Shown: positions 1 to 7,115 of the stretch, piece after piece
Layout of the letters: the number at the start of each line of letters is the position of its first letter
Numbering within the stretch: position 1 is the stretch's first letter
Source: an uncultured Lachnospiraceae bacterium
GTDB taxonomy: Bacteria > Bacillota > Clostridia > Lachnospirales > Lachnospiraceae
DNA: 12,028 bases
Assembly (NCBI GenBank): GCA_910585065.1
Contig: CAJUCG010000089.1
Coordinates: forward strand, 1 to 12,028
Direction: 5' to 3'
Translations under genes and position numbers: made by a program
The notes under the pieces: model-generated
Seen by the model: only the letters and a program-made list of their open reading frames with translations
What the model was told of the DNA's origin: nothing
Database searches by the model: none

Positions 1-1
1 A

Positions 2-286
2 TTTGGTATTCTTCTCGGCGCGGCAATTGCAGGGCTGATGCTTAGACATTTGTATGTAAGTCTTGACCGGGCACTTGATATGGACGGAGAACACGCGTCA
101 AAATATATGAAAAAAAGTGCTGTCCTGCGCATTTTAATGGCGGGTGCAGGGCTTTTTATTGCTGCGATTTTTCCAAAAATTTTCCATATTTTTGGAGTGT
201 TTTTTGGCCTGCTATGTTTAAAGTTCACGGCATATTTACAGCCGTTAACTCATAAAGTAACAAAAATTTTGGGCAAAGGAAGGTGA
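2..286 (+). CDS. atpI: ATP synthase subunit I (AtpI-like), C-terminal part only
   Basis: The frame is open from the left edge and stops at TGA 284-286, so the gene begins upstream of the window and only the last 94 residues are visible. They show hydrophobic stretches (starting FGILLGAAIAGLM, then ILMAGAGLFIAAIF, then a third around FGVFFGLLCLKFTAYL) separated by a charged loop with KYMKK, and a basic tail ending KGR. Small multi-span proteins directly before atpB belong to the AtpI/UncI family, known to help c-ring assembly or Mg2+ supply. The assignment rests mainly on position and hydrophobic pattern, because the sequence itself is poorly conserved in this family. An internal ATG at 38 is not a convincing start. 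The last ~35 codons are duplicated just downstream (see 181-458). Confidence 0.75.
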   Translation, partial: FGILLGAAIAGLMLRHLYVSLDRALDMDGEHASKYMKKSAVLRILMAGAGLFIAAIFPKIFHIFGVFFGLLCLKFTAYLQPLTHKVTKILGKGR

Positions 287-458
287 GAAAGTGGACGATG
301 GAGGCTGTTTGCTTAGCATTTTCCATATTTTTGGAGTGTTTTTTTGTCTGTTATGTTTAAAGTTCACGGCGTATTTACAGCCGTTAACTCATAAAGTAAC
401 AAAAATTTTAAGTAAAGGAAGGTGAGAAAGTGGGCAATGAAGGCTGTTTGCTTAGCAG
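181..458 (+). repeat. Tandem duplication of a 139-bp block spanning the atpI/atpB junction
   Basis: Positions 181-319 and 320-458 align without gaps at an offset of 139 bp, with about 10 substitutions (roughly 93% identity). Each copy holds the last ~35 codons of atpI, the TGA stop, the GGAAGGTG Shine-Dalgarno, a GTG start and the first codons of atpB ending in the shared string GCTTAGCA. The differences are spread out and include synonymous changes (CTA/TTA, GCA/GCG, TTG/TTA). That suggests a real, somewhat aged duplication rather than an assembly artefact. Confidence 0.93.
291..425 (+). CDS. Chimeric 44-residue membrane micro-ORF (AtpB start fused to AtpI end)
   Basis: This frame was created by the tandem duplication. 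It starts at a GTG that copies the atpB start (residues M/V-DDGGCLLS), then runs in frame into the second copy of the AtpI C-terminus (IFHIFGVFFCLLCLKFTAYL, then LTHKVTKILSKGR) and stops at TGA 423-425. It predicts one transmembrane segment at about residues 10-29 and a basic tail. The Shine-Dalgarno GGAAGGTG (279-286) is the same as that of atpB. The spacing stop-4 nt-GTG is repeated on both sides (284-286/291 and 423-425/430), so translational coupling atpI to micro-ORF to atpB would be preserved. The frame has stayed open despite ~10 substitutions. Whether a stable protein is made is unknown; it may only be a coupling cistron. Confidence 0.5.
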   Translation: MDDGGCLLSIFHIFGVFFCLLCLKFTAYLQPLTHKVTKILSKGR

Positions 459-1200
459 TTTGCTTTCAACAGGCTTTTCGGGGCGAATTATGCAGTTTGC
501 TCCCGACGAGGGCGTGACCTTTGGTGTGGATGGATTCTTCCAGTACAGTTTCTTTGGTCAGAAGGTTTGGCTGACGACAACACATATTACAATGTTTATC
601 GTTATGCTGGCGTTGGTCGTCTTCGCACTGATAGCAAACAGAGTGATCAAGAAAGCCGATCCGGAAAAAGCACCGGGACCGTTCCTGAATGTAATTGAGT
701 ACATGGTCGAATCGATCGACAATCTTACCAAAACGAATATGGGTGAGAAACATGGCGGGCAGTTTGCAAATTACATCGGCACGATCTTTTGCTTTATTCT
801 CTTGGCCAACGTTGCTGGTCTGTTTGGACTAAGACCGCCAACCGCAGACTACGGCGTAACTTTTGGACTGGCACTGATTACGTTTTTCCTGATTCATTAC
901 AACGGATTTAAGTATCAGAAGATGGCGCACATCACGAATTTATTTAAACCGGTATTGCTGACCCCGATCAATATTATCGGCGAGCTGGCAACTCCGCTAT
1001 CGATGTCTCTGCGTCTTTTCGGCAATGTGCTTTCCGGCACGGTAATGATGGGACTGATTTATGGATTGATCGGCAAATTCGCACTTATTTGGCCGGCGGT
1101 GCTGCACGGGTATTTTGACGTGTTCTCCGGCGCGATCCAGACTTATGTATTCGCGATGCTGACCATGGTATTTATCTCAAACAATTTTGAGGAAGAGTAA
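430..1200 (+). CDS. atpB: F1Fo ATP synthase subunit a
   Basis: Subunit a of the membrane Fo sector forms the two half-channels through which the coupling ion reaches the c-ring. The 256-residue protein has about five to six transmembrane segments; visible ones include THITMFIVMLALVVFALIAN and TIFCFILLANVAGLFGL. The family hallmark is the helix with LSMSLRLFGNVLSG, in which Arg195 is the essential arginine facing the c-ring carboxylate. The C-terminus AIQTYVFAMLTMVFI is also typical. The start is GTG at 430, preceded by GGAAGGTGAGAAA, 4 nt after the stop of the chimeric micro-ORF. The first nine codons and the ribosome binding site are part of the duplicated block, so translation signals exist twice. 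It is followed 57 nt later by atpE. Confidence 0.96.
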   Translation: MGNEGCLLSSLLSTGFSGRIMQFAPDEGVTFGVDGFFQYSFFGQKVWLTTTHITMFIVMLALVVFALIANRVIKKADPEKAPGPFLNVIEYMVESIDNLTKTNMGEKHGGQFANYIGTIFCFILLANVAGLFGLRPPTADYGVTFGLALITFFLIHYNGFKYQKMAHITNLFKPVLLTPINIIGELATPLSMSLRLFGNVLSGTVMMGLIYGLIGKFALIWPAVLHGYFDVFSGAIQTYVFAMLTMVFISNNFEEE

Positions 1201-1257
1201 GGCGGTCGCTTACCAATCGAATTTCATTGATTTTAAGAAGTTAAGGAGGAAACAAAA

Positions 1258-1515
1258 ATGACAGATAGGGGTTTAGTTTTAGCATGTTCCGCAATTGGCG
1301 CAGGTCTTGCGATGATCGCAGGTATCGGACCTGGTGTCGGTCAGGGTATCGCTGCAGGTCACGGCGCGTCGGCAGTCGGTCGCAATCCGGGTGCAAAGGG
1401 TACAATTATGTCCACGATGCTCTTAGGCCAGGCAGTAGCGGAGACCACTGGTCTTTACGGCTTTGCGGTTGCCATTATCCTTTTGTTTGCCAACCCGCTG
1501 GTCAACAAACTTTGA
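1258..1515 (+). CDS. atpE: F1Fo ATP synthase subunit c, predicted Na+-binding
   Basis: This 85-residue hairpin of two membrane helices oligomerises into the rotor ring. Helix 1 has the glycine-rich packing motif GAGLAMIAGIGPGVGQG. The polar loop is GRNPGAKG (Arg42-Asn43-Pro44), which contacts gamma/epsilon. Helix 2 carries the ion-binding carboxylate Glu62 in VAETTGLY. In Na+ enzymes such as that of Ilyobacter tartaricus the ligand set is Gln32, Val63, Glu65, Ser66, Thr67 and Tyr70. Here the equivalents are Gln29, Val60, Glu62, Thr63, Thr64 and Tyr67, all retained with only Ser to Thr. That predicts Na+ coupling, although in vivo coupling is inference. The start ATG has an excellent AAGGAGG site at 1243-1249, the strongest in the operon's first half, fitting the high copy number of c. 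Confidence 0.97.
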   Translation: MTDRGLVLACSAIGAGLAMIAGIGPGVGQGIAAGHGASAVGRNPGAKGTIMSTMLLGQAVAETTGLYGFAVAIILLFANPLVNKL

Positions 1516-1531
1516 TTCAGGGATAGAAACT

Positions 1532-1550
1532 TCCCGGTCTGATGCCGGGA
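1532..1550 (+). other. Intercistronic RNA hairpin between atpE and atpF
   Basis: TCCCGG (1532-1537) pairs with CCGGGA (1545-1550) across a 7-nt loop. No U-run follows, so it is not a Rho-independent terminator. It sits just after the atpE stop and 14 nt before the atpF ribosome binding site. It could protect the 3' end of a processed, abundant atpE message; that role is inference. Confidence 0.45.
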
Positions 1551-1579
1551 GAAATACGAATCGAAGGGAGGCCGGATAA

Positions 1580-2209
1580 GTGGGCAGTTTGTTTAGCGTT
1601 ATGGACGCGGGGACAAAGTTTTTACAGCAAATGTATGTAGACAATAAGGAAAGTCTCATCAAAGATGAGGATGGGAATGGTCTGTTTGCGTGGCTAAACC
1701 GTATTTTCGGGCTTGATGCGCAGATGGTTGCCGACCTTCTTATCACGCTGGTTGCAGTCTTTGTCTTATTTATGCTGTTATCCTATCTCCTGTTTAATCC
1801 TGCGAGGGATTTGCTGGCAAAACGCCAGGCAAAGATTCAGTCAGATCTCGACTCGGCAGCAAAGGAGAAAGAGGATGCGATCGCATTTAAGGCGGAGTAC
1901 GATGCAAAAGTACATGCCGCGGATGCGGAGGTGGACGAGATTCTTGCCGAGGGCAGGAAGAAGGCCTTAAAGAAAGAGGCGGAGATCGTGGCAGGAGCGC
2001 AGGAGGAAGCAGCGAGAATCACACAGCGCGCAAATAAGGAAATTGAACTTGAGAAGAGCAAGATGAAAGATGAAGTGAAGAAGGAAATGATTTCTGTGGC
2101 ATCTATGATGGCTGGTAAGTTTGTAGCGGAAAGCATGGATGACAAGAAGCAGGCACAGCTCGTGGACGAGGCTTTGAAGGAGATAGGTGATGATACATGG
2201 CGAAAATAG
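1580..2209 (+). CDS. atpF: F1Fo ATP synthase subunit b
   Basis: Subunit b is the peripheral stalk that holds F1 against Fo. The single transmembrane helix is at about residues 49-72, followed by the conserved turn LLFNPARDLLAKR. A long charged, Ala/Glu/Lys-rich coiled coil (about 80-190) follows, and the protein ends in an amphipathic segment that binds delta. At 209 residues it is longer than the usual ~160-170 because about 45 residues precede the membrane helix. GTG at 1580 is chosen because AAGGGAGG lies at 1564-1571. An in-frame ATG at 1601 (residue 8) lacks a good site at the right distance and would still leave a long N-terminus. The last 13 nt overlap atpH, so the two are probably translationally coupled. 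Confidence 0.94.
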   Translation: MGSLFSVMDAGTKFLQQMYVDNKESLIKDEDGNGLFAWLNRIFGLDAQMVADLLITLVAVFVLFMLLSYLLFNPARDLLAKRQAKIQSDLDSAAKEKEDAIAFKAEYDAKVHAADAEVDEILAEGRKKALKKEAEIVAGAQEEAARITQRANKEIELEKSKMKDEVKKEMISVASMMAGKFVAESMDDKKQAQLVDEALKEIGDDTWRK

Positions 2210-2745
2210 TTTCCAAAGTATATGGAGATGCCCTATTTGAGCTTGCCTTAGAAAAGCAGTCCGTGGACGTTCTGTATGAAGAAGCAGAAGCACTCCGGGA
2301 AATTTTTAAGAACAACGGGGAACTTATGCAGCTTCTGAATCATCCGAAAATCAGCAAAGAAGAGAAAAATGCTGCGGTGAAAGCAATATTTGATGGCAGA
2401 GTTTCCGACGATATGGCGGGCTTTTTAGTGCTGGTGGTGGATAAGGGACGGGCGGATGAGCTTAATGCAGTTCTTGGCTATTTCCTGTCCGTGGTGAAAG
2501 AATATAAAAAGATCGGCGTGGTGGAGGTGACTTGTGCGGTGGAACTTTCCGATGTGCAGAAAGAAAGGCTTTGCAAAAAGATTCTTGCCACGACAGATTA
2601 CGCCACCTTGGAGATGCATTACAAGGTGGACGCAGCGTTAATTGGCGGGATCGTGGTGCGTATTGGCGACCGTGTGGTAGACGCAAGTATTCGCACAAAG
2701 CTTGTGCAGATGGAAAAACAACTGCAAAAGATTCAGCTTTCATAA
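2197..2745 (+). CDS. atpH: F1Fo ATP synthase subunit delta
   Basis: Subunit delta (OSCP homologue) caps the alpha3beta3 hexamer and joins it to the b stalk. The 182 residues fit the family length. The helical N-terminal domain starts KVYGDALFELALEK, and LLNHPKISKEEK lies near residue 45-56. The C-terminal signature runs from about residue 140 (MHYKVDAALIGGIVVRIGD) to VDASIRTKL. The start ATG lies inside the end of atpF, preceded by AGGTGA. It is separated from atpA by 42 nt. Confidence 0.95.
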   Translation: MAKIVSKVYGDALFELALEKQSVDVLYEEAEALREIFKNNGELMQLLNHPKISKEEKNAAVKAIFDGRVSDDMAGFLVLVVDKGRADELNAVLGYFLSVVKEYKKIGVVEVTCAVELSDVQKERLCKKILATTDYATLEMHYKVDAALIGGIVVRIGDRVVDASIRTKLVQMEKQLQKIQLS

Positions 2746-2787
2746 ACAATAAAACCAGACTATTTGTAGAAGGAAGGTGCTTAACTC

Positions 2788-4296
2788 TTGAATTTAAGAC
2801 CTGAAGAAATCAGTTCTGTAATCAAGGAACAGATAAAAAATTACAGCACCAAGTTAGAGGTATCCGACGTAGGAACCGTTATTCAGGTAGCCGACGGCAT
2901 CGCGCGCATCCATGGATTGGAGAAGGCGATGCAGGGTGAGCTTTTGGAATTTCCGAATGAGATATACGGGATGGTTCTTAACCTTGAGGAAGATAATGTC
3001 GGTGCGGTACTGCTTGGTGATACAAAAAATATCAATGAGGGCGACACCGTAAAGACGACGGGGCGCGTGGTTGAGGTGCCAGTCGGCGATGTGATGCTGG
3101 GCCGCGTAGTCAATGCACTCGGTCAGCCGATCGACGGCAAGGGACCGATCACAGCAAAAAAATACCGTCAGATTGAGCGTGTAGCATCCGGTGTTATCTC
3201 CAGAAAGTCTGTGGATACACCGCTACAGACTGGAATTAAGGCGATCGACTCAATGGTGCCGATCGGAAGAGGTCAGCGTGAGTTGATTATTGGTGACCGC
3301 CAGACCGGAAAGACGGCGATCGCGATCGATACGATTATCAATCAGAAAAAAGAAAATGTAAAATGTATTTATGTGGCGATCGGTCAGAAGGCATCAACGG
3401 TTGCTTCCATTGTAAAGACACTCGAAGAGTTTGGCGCGATGGACTACACAACTGTCGTGGCAGCGACGGCAAGCGAACTTGCGCCATTACAGTATATTGC
3501 GCCATATTCCGGCTGTGCAATGGGCGAGGAGTGGATGGAGAACGGGCAGGATGTCTTAATTATCTACGATGATTTAAGTAAGCATGCGACCGCTTACCGC
3601 ACACTCTCTCTGCTCCTGAAAAGGCCGCCGGGACGTGAGGCATATCCGGGCGATGTCTTCTACCTGCACTCAAAGCTTCTTGAGCGCGCGGCAAGACTTT
3701 CAGATAAGCTTGGGGGCGGTTCCCTCACCGCACTTCCAATTATTGAAACACAGGCGGGCGATGTATCTGCATATATCCCAACAAATGTGATTTCTATTAC
3801 GGACGGTCAGATCTATCTTGAGACTGAGATGTTTAATTCCGGCTTCCGCCCTGCGGTAAACGCAGGTCTTTCGGTATCGCGCGTCGGCGGTTCCGCACAG
3901 ATTAAAGCGATGAAAAAGATTGCCGGAACCATTCGTCTTGACCTTGCACAGTACCGTGAGCTTGCTTCTTTCGCCCAGTTTGGTTCAGATCTTGATGCCG
4001 ACACAAAAGAACGCTTAGCTCAGGGCGAGCGCATCAAGGAGATTCTAAAGCAGCCGCAGTATAAGCCGATGCCGGTTGAATACCAGGTTATTATTATTTA
4101 TGCGGCGACAAAGAAATATCTGCTTGATATTGCAGTGGCGGATATCGGGAATTTTGAAAAGGAATTATTTGAGTATATTGATACAAAATATCCTGAAATT
4201 CCGAAAAGTATCAGGGAGAAGAAAGTGATTGATGAGGAGTGCGAGAAGAAACTTGTCGCAGCGATCACGGAATTCAAAAAGGAATTTACTAAATAA
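2788..4296 (+). CDS. atpA: F1Fo ATP synthase subunit alpha
   Basis: Alpha is the non-catalytic nucleotide-binding subunit of F1, alternating with beta in the hexamer. The 502-residue length is typical. The N-terminus MNLRPEEISSVIKEQIKNY leads into the beta-barrel domain (about 25-95). The Walker A motif is GDRQTGKT at 169-176. The Walker B region is DVLIIYDDLSKHA. The alpha/beta family signature PAVNAGLSVS is at 355-364, followed by Arg365 in SRVGG, the equivalent of the alpha arginine finger that completes the beta catalytic site. The helical C-terminal domain ends EFKKEFTK. The start is a TTG at 2788 with GAAGGAAGGTG upstream; no ATG fits the conserved N-terminus. Confidence 0.98.
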   Translation: MNLRPEEISSVIKEQIKNYSTKLEVSDVGTVIQVADGIARIHGLEKAMQGELLEFPNEIYGMVLNLEEDNVGAVLLGDTKNINEGDTVKTTGRVVEVPVGDVMLGRVVNALGQPIDGKGPITAKKYRQIERVASGVISRKSVDTPLQTGIKAIDSMVPIGRGQRELIIGDRQTGKTAIAIDTIINQKKENVKCIYVAIGQKASTVASIVKTLEEFGAMDYTTVVAATASELAPLQYIAPYSGCAMGEEWMENGQDVLIIYDDLSKHATAYRTLSLLLKRPPGREAYPGDVFYLHSKLLERAARLSDKLGGGSLTALPIIETQAGDVSAYIPTNVISITDGQIYLETEMFNSGFRPAVNAGLSVSRVGGSAQIKAMKKIAGTIRLDLAQYRELASFAQFGSDLDADTKERLAQGERIKEILKQPQYKPMPVEYQVIIIYAATKKYLLDIAVADIGNFEKELFEYIDTKYPEIPKSIREKKVIDEECEKKLVAAITEFKKEFTK

Positions 4297-4314
4297 CGGA
4301 GAGGGTGTGAAGCT

Positions 4315-5169
4315 ATGGCCTCAATGAGAGATATCAAAAGGCGGAAAGAAAGTATCCAGAGTACCGGGCAGATCACAAAGGCAATGAAGCTGGTTTCCAC
4401 TGTCAAGCTGCAGAAGGCGAAATCGCGCGCAGAAAATTCCCTGCCGTATTTCAACTATATGTATCAGACGGTCAGCTCCATGTTAAAAAAGTCCGCTACC
4501 TTGTCACATCCTTATCTGAATGCTGGTTCCTCCCCGAAGAAGGCGATTATCGTGATTACTTCGAACCGTGGACTAGCGGGCGGGTATAATTCCAATATTG
4601 TCAAGCTGGTAACGGGCAGTGGCATTGCGAAGGAGGATGCGGTGATCTATGCGGTCGGGCGCAAGGGCAGGGATGCACTTGCGAGACGCGGCTACGAAAT
4701 CAAGGCAGATTACTCCGAGGTGATAAATGAGCCGATGTTTAAGGACGCTGTCGATATTGGGCGCGAGGTGCTTGAAGCGTTTGCATCCGGCGAATTCGGC
4801 GAAATTTATATCGCGTACACCGTATTTAAAAATACCGTTGTGCATATCCCGACATTTTTAAAGCTTTTGCCGGTGCAGACCTTAAAAGAGGAGGAAGACA
4901 GCGGCGATCTGACGCTGATGAATTATGAGCCTGCGGCGGAGGAGGCATTAAACCTGATTATCCCGAAATATATCAACAGCCTGATTTACGGGGCGTTAAT
5001 ACAGGCATTAGCGAGTGAGAACGGTGCCCGTATGCAGGCGATGGATGCGGCGACGAGCAATGCGGACGAGATGATTTCTGATCTGTCCCTGCTCTATAAC
5101 AGGGCGCGTCAAAGTTCCATCACGCAGGAGCTTACCGAGATTATCGCCGGGGCGAACGCGATTGGTTAA
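4315..5169 (+). CDS. atpG: F1Fo ATP synthase subunit gamma
   Basis: Gamma is the central rotor shaft that turns inside alpha3beta3 and transmits c-ring rotation. The 284 residues begin with the classic N-terminal coiled-coil segment MRDIKRRKESIQSTGQITKA followed by MKLVSTVKLQKAK. The central Rossmann-like domain has ITSNRGLAGGYN. The C-terminal helix carries NGARMQAMDAATSNA and the family signature ITQELTEIIAGANA at 269-282. The start ATG at 4315 has GGAGAGGGTG upstream, 18 nt after the atpA stop; the Met at residue 4 is a less likely start because MASMRDIK is the usual N-terminus. Confidence 0.97.
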   Translation: MASMRDIKRRKESIQSTGQITKAMKLVSTVKLQKAKSRAENSLPYFNYMYQTVSSMLKKSATLSHPYLNAGSSPKKAIIVITSNRGLAGGYNSNIVKLVTGSGIAKEDAVIYAVGRKGRDALARRGYEIKADYSEVINEPMFKDAVDIGREVLEAFASGEFGEIYIAYTVFKNTVVHIPTFLKLLPVQTLKEEEDSGDLTLMNYEPAAEEALNLIIPKYINSLIYGALIQALASENGARMQAMDAATSNADEMISDLSLLYNRARQSSITQELTEIIAGANAIG

Positions 5170-5200
5170 TGTTGTAAAAGAGAAAAGGAGTGACAAAAAA

Positions 5201-6595
5201 TTGGCACAGAGCAAAATTGGTAAGATCACTCAGATTATCGGTGCAGTCCTCGACGTTAAATTTTCGGAGGGGAACCTTCCGGAGATTAACGAAGCGATTA
5301 AAATACAGAACCATGACAAAGAGCTGATCGTGGAGGTAGCACAGCATCTGGGGGATGATACAGTGCGCTGTATCGCCATGGGGCCGACGGACGGTCTTGT
5401 GCGCGGTATGGACGCGGAGGCGACAGGCGCGCCGATTTCTGTTCCGGTAGGGGAACACACGCTTGGACGTATGTTTAATGTACTGGGAAATCCCATCGAT
5501 GAGAAACCAGCTCCGACGGGCGTGGAATATATGCCGATCCACCGCAAGCCGCCGAAATTTGAAGAGCAGTCTACAGAGACCGAGATCTTGGAGACCGGAA
5601 TTAAGGTAATCGACTTGCTCTGCCCGTACCAGAGGGGCGGAAAGATCGGTCTCTTTGGCGGTGCGGGCGTAGGAAAGACCGTACTGATCCAGGAATTGAT
5701 CACAAATATCGCGACCGAACACAATGGCTATTCCGTGTTTACCGGCGTTGGCGAGCGCACCCGTGAGGGAAATGACCTGTACTATGAAATGATAGAGTCC
5801 GGCGTTATCGATAAGACCACCATGGTGTTTGGTCAGATGAACGAGCCGCCGGGAGCCAGAATGAGAGTGGGACTTACCGGGCTTACAATGGCAGAGTATT
5901 TCCGTGATAAATCTGGCAAGGATGTACTTTTATTTATTGACAATATTTTCCGTTTTACACAGGCAGGTTCTGAGGTATCCGCGTTGCTTGGTCGTATGCC
6001 AAGTGCTGTGGGGTATCAGCCGACCTTGCAGACTGAGATGGGTGCCCTGCAGGAGCGCATTACTTCCACAAAGAATGGTTCTATCACTTCGGTGCAGGCT
6101 GTATACGTGCCAGCAGATGACTACACTGATCCGGCTCCGGCGACGACATTCGCACATCTGGACGCGACGACAGCACTTTCGCGCTCAATTGTGGAACTTG
6201 GAATCTACCCGGCGGTAGATCCGTTGGAATCAACTTCGCGCATCCTTGATCCGCGCGTAGTCGGCGAGGATCATTACAAGGTGGCGCGCGGCGTGCAGGA
6301 GATTTTGCAGCGCTATAAAGAACTCCAGGATATTATCGCAATTCTCGGTATGGATGAGCTTTCCGAGGACGAGAAGATGTTGGTATCCCGCGCGAGAAAA
6401 GTGCAGCGTTTCCTCTCCCAGCCGTTCCATGTGGCGGAGCAGTTTACCGGTCTTCCAGGCCGCTATGTCCCAGTTCAGGAAACCATTCAGGGCTTTAAGG
6501 AGATTCTGGAGGGCAAGCACGACGATGTTCCGGAAAGTTATTTCTTAAATGCGGGGAATATTGATGATGTCATTGCCAGAACAAAGAACAAATAA
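5201..6595 (+). CDS. atpD: F1Fo ATP synthase subunit beta (catalytic)
   Basis: Beta is the catalytic subunit that makes or hydrolyses ATP. I place the start at TTG 5201 (464 residues, AQSKIGKITQIIGAVLDVKF), because AAAGGAG lies at 5184-5190 and the family begins here. The frame is open upstream to a TTG at 5162, but that would overlap atpG and add 13 unlike residues. The Walker A motif GGAGVGKT is at 153-160, with Lys159 and Thr160. The catalytic glutamate is Glu185 in GVGERTREGNDLY. Walker B is in DVLLFIDNIFRFTQAG. The family signature PAVDPLESTS is at 337-346. The catch-loop motif DELSEDE, which contacts gamma, is at 385-391. No key residue is missing. The gap to atpC is 12 nt. Confidence 0.98.
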   Translation: MAQSKIGKITQIIGAVLDVKFSEGNLPEINEAIKIQNHDKELIVEVAQHLGDDTVRCIAMGPTDGLVRGMDAEATGAPISVPVGEHTLGRMFNVLGNPIDEKPAPTGVEYMPIHRKPPKFEEQSTETEILETGIKVIDLLCPYQRGGKIGLFGGAGVGKTVLIQELITNIATEHNGYSVFTGVGERTREGNDLYYEMIESGVIDKTTMVFGQMNEPPGARMRVGLTGLTMAEYFRDKSGKDVLLFIDNIFRFTQAGSEVSALLGRMPSAVGYQPTLQTEMGALQERITSTKNGSITSVQAVYVPADDYTDPAPATTFAHLDATTALSRSIVELGIYPAVDPLESTSRILDPRVVGEDHYKVARGVQEILQRYKELQDIIAILGMDELSEDEKMLVSRARKVQRFLSQPFHVAEQFTGLPGRYVPVQETIQGFKEILEGKHDDVPESYFLNAGNIDDVIARTKNK

Positions 6596-6607
6596 GGAGT
6601 GGAGTAA

Positions 6608-7027
6608 ATGGCAGAGACAGGCAGGTATTTTAAATTGCAGGTGATTGCTCCCGACCGAGTGTTCTTGGAGGAAGATGCGGAGATGGTCGAACTTACGACA
6701 ACCGAGGGTGAGATCGGTGTGTTAAAAGACCATATCCCGCTGACGGCAATTGTAGCACCGGGAATTCTTCGCGTCAAGAAGGACGGGCAGCAGAAGGAGG
6801 CCGCACTACATGAGGGTTTCCTTGAGATCCTCCCGGACAAAGTGGTGATTCTTGCGGAGTCCTGCGAGTGGCCGGAAGAGATCGATATCAACCGTGCAAA
6901 CGAGGCGAAAATTCGCGCAGAGCGTCGCCTAAAGGGTGCGGATGCAGAGATAAATGAAACGCGGGCGGAACTCGCGCTGCGCAGATCATTAGTGCGTCTA
7001 AGTCTGGCGGAAAAACAGCGAATATAA
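6608..7027 (+). CDS. atpC: F1Fo ATP synthase subunit epsilon
   Basis: Epsilon sits at the foot of the central stalk, couples gamma to the c-ring and can brake ATP hydrolysis. The 139-residue protein has the N-terminal beta-sandwich (about 1-88) with TTTEGEIGVLKDHIPLTAIV and HEGFLEILPDKVVILAESCE. A helical hairpin follows (about 95-139), rich in Arg/Ala/Glu. The start ATG follows AAGGAGTGGAGTAA, overlapping the atpD stop region. It is the last gene of the synthase operon, with the terminator starting 36 nt after its stop. Confidence 0.96.
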   Translation: MAETGRYFKLQVIAPDRVFLEEDAEMVELTTTEGEIGVLKDHIPLTAIVAPGILRVKKDGQQKEAALHEGFLEILPDKVVILAESCEWPEEIDINRANEAKIRAERRLKGADAEINETRAELALRRSLVRLSLAEKQRI

Positions 7028-7063
7028 TTTCAAGAATACCGATGACATTTTTGAAATAAGTAT

Positions 7064-7112
7064 AAACCTCCATTTTATGGTAATAATCCTTACCAGAATG
7101 GAGGTTTTTTTT
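7064..7112 (+). terminator. Rho-independent terminator of the atp operon, overlapping the next gene's ribosome binding site
   Basis: An 11-bp outer stem (7064-7074 with 7097-7107) is followed by a small internal loop (TTA opposite G). A 6-bp inner stem TGGTAA/TTACCA (7078-7083 with 7090-7095) closes on a 6-nt loop. An eight-T tract runs from 7105 to 7112. The right arm contains GGAGG (7100-7104), and the T-tract ends exactly at the next ATG (7113). Confidence 0.9.
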
Positions 7113-7115
7113 ATG
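7100..7115 (+). promoter_or_regulatory. Shine-Dalgarno and start of the ywmB-like gene, buried in the terminator stem
   Basis: GGAGG at 7100-7104, then eight T, then ATG at 7113, gives ideal 8-nt spacing and decides the start. The same GGAGG pairs with CCTCC in the left arm (7067-7071). Any transcript reading through from atpC would therefore have this site hidden unless the hairpin is opened. I found no good promoter between atpC and this gene. Confidence 0.7.

Noticed and set aside
1580..1600. Likeness of the atpF start (GTGGGCAGTTTG) to the duplicated atpB start
   Set aside because: The similarity is short and shared codons for Gly-Ser/Leu-Ser could give it by chance; no longer alignment is visible.
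3310..3335. Clustered GCGATCGC/GATCG strings in atpA
   Set aside because: They are explained by Ile-Ala/Asp codons used throughout the operon; not a repeat family here.
5162..5200. Upstream TTG extension of atpD overlapping atpG
   Set aside because: No ribosome binding site at the right place; TTG 5201 has AAAGGAG and matches the family N-terminus.
5230..5724. Long - strand frames opposite atpD (and similar ones opposite atpA, atpF and the HTH-TPR gene)
   Set aside because: They mirror strongly conserved genes on the other strand and lack start signals.
7077..7112. Earlier ATG for the YwmB-like gene
   Set aside because: It lies inside the terminator hairpin without a ribosome binding site; ATG 7113 has GGAGG at ideal spacing.
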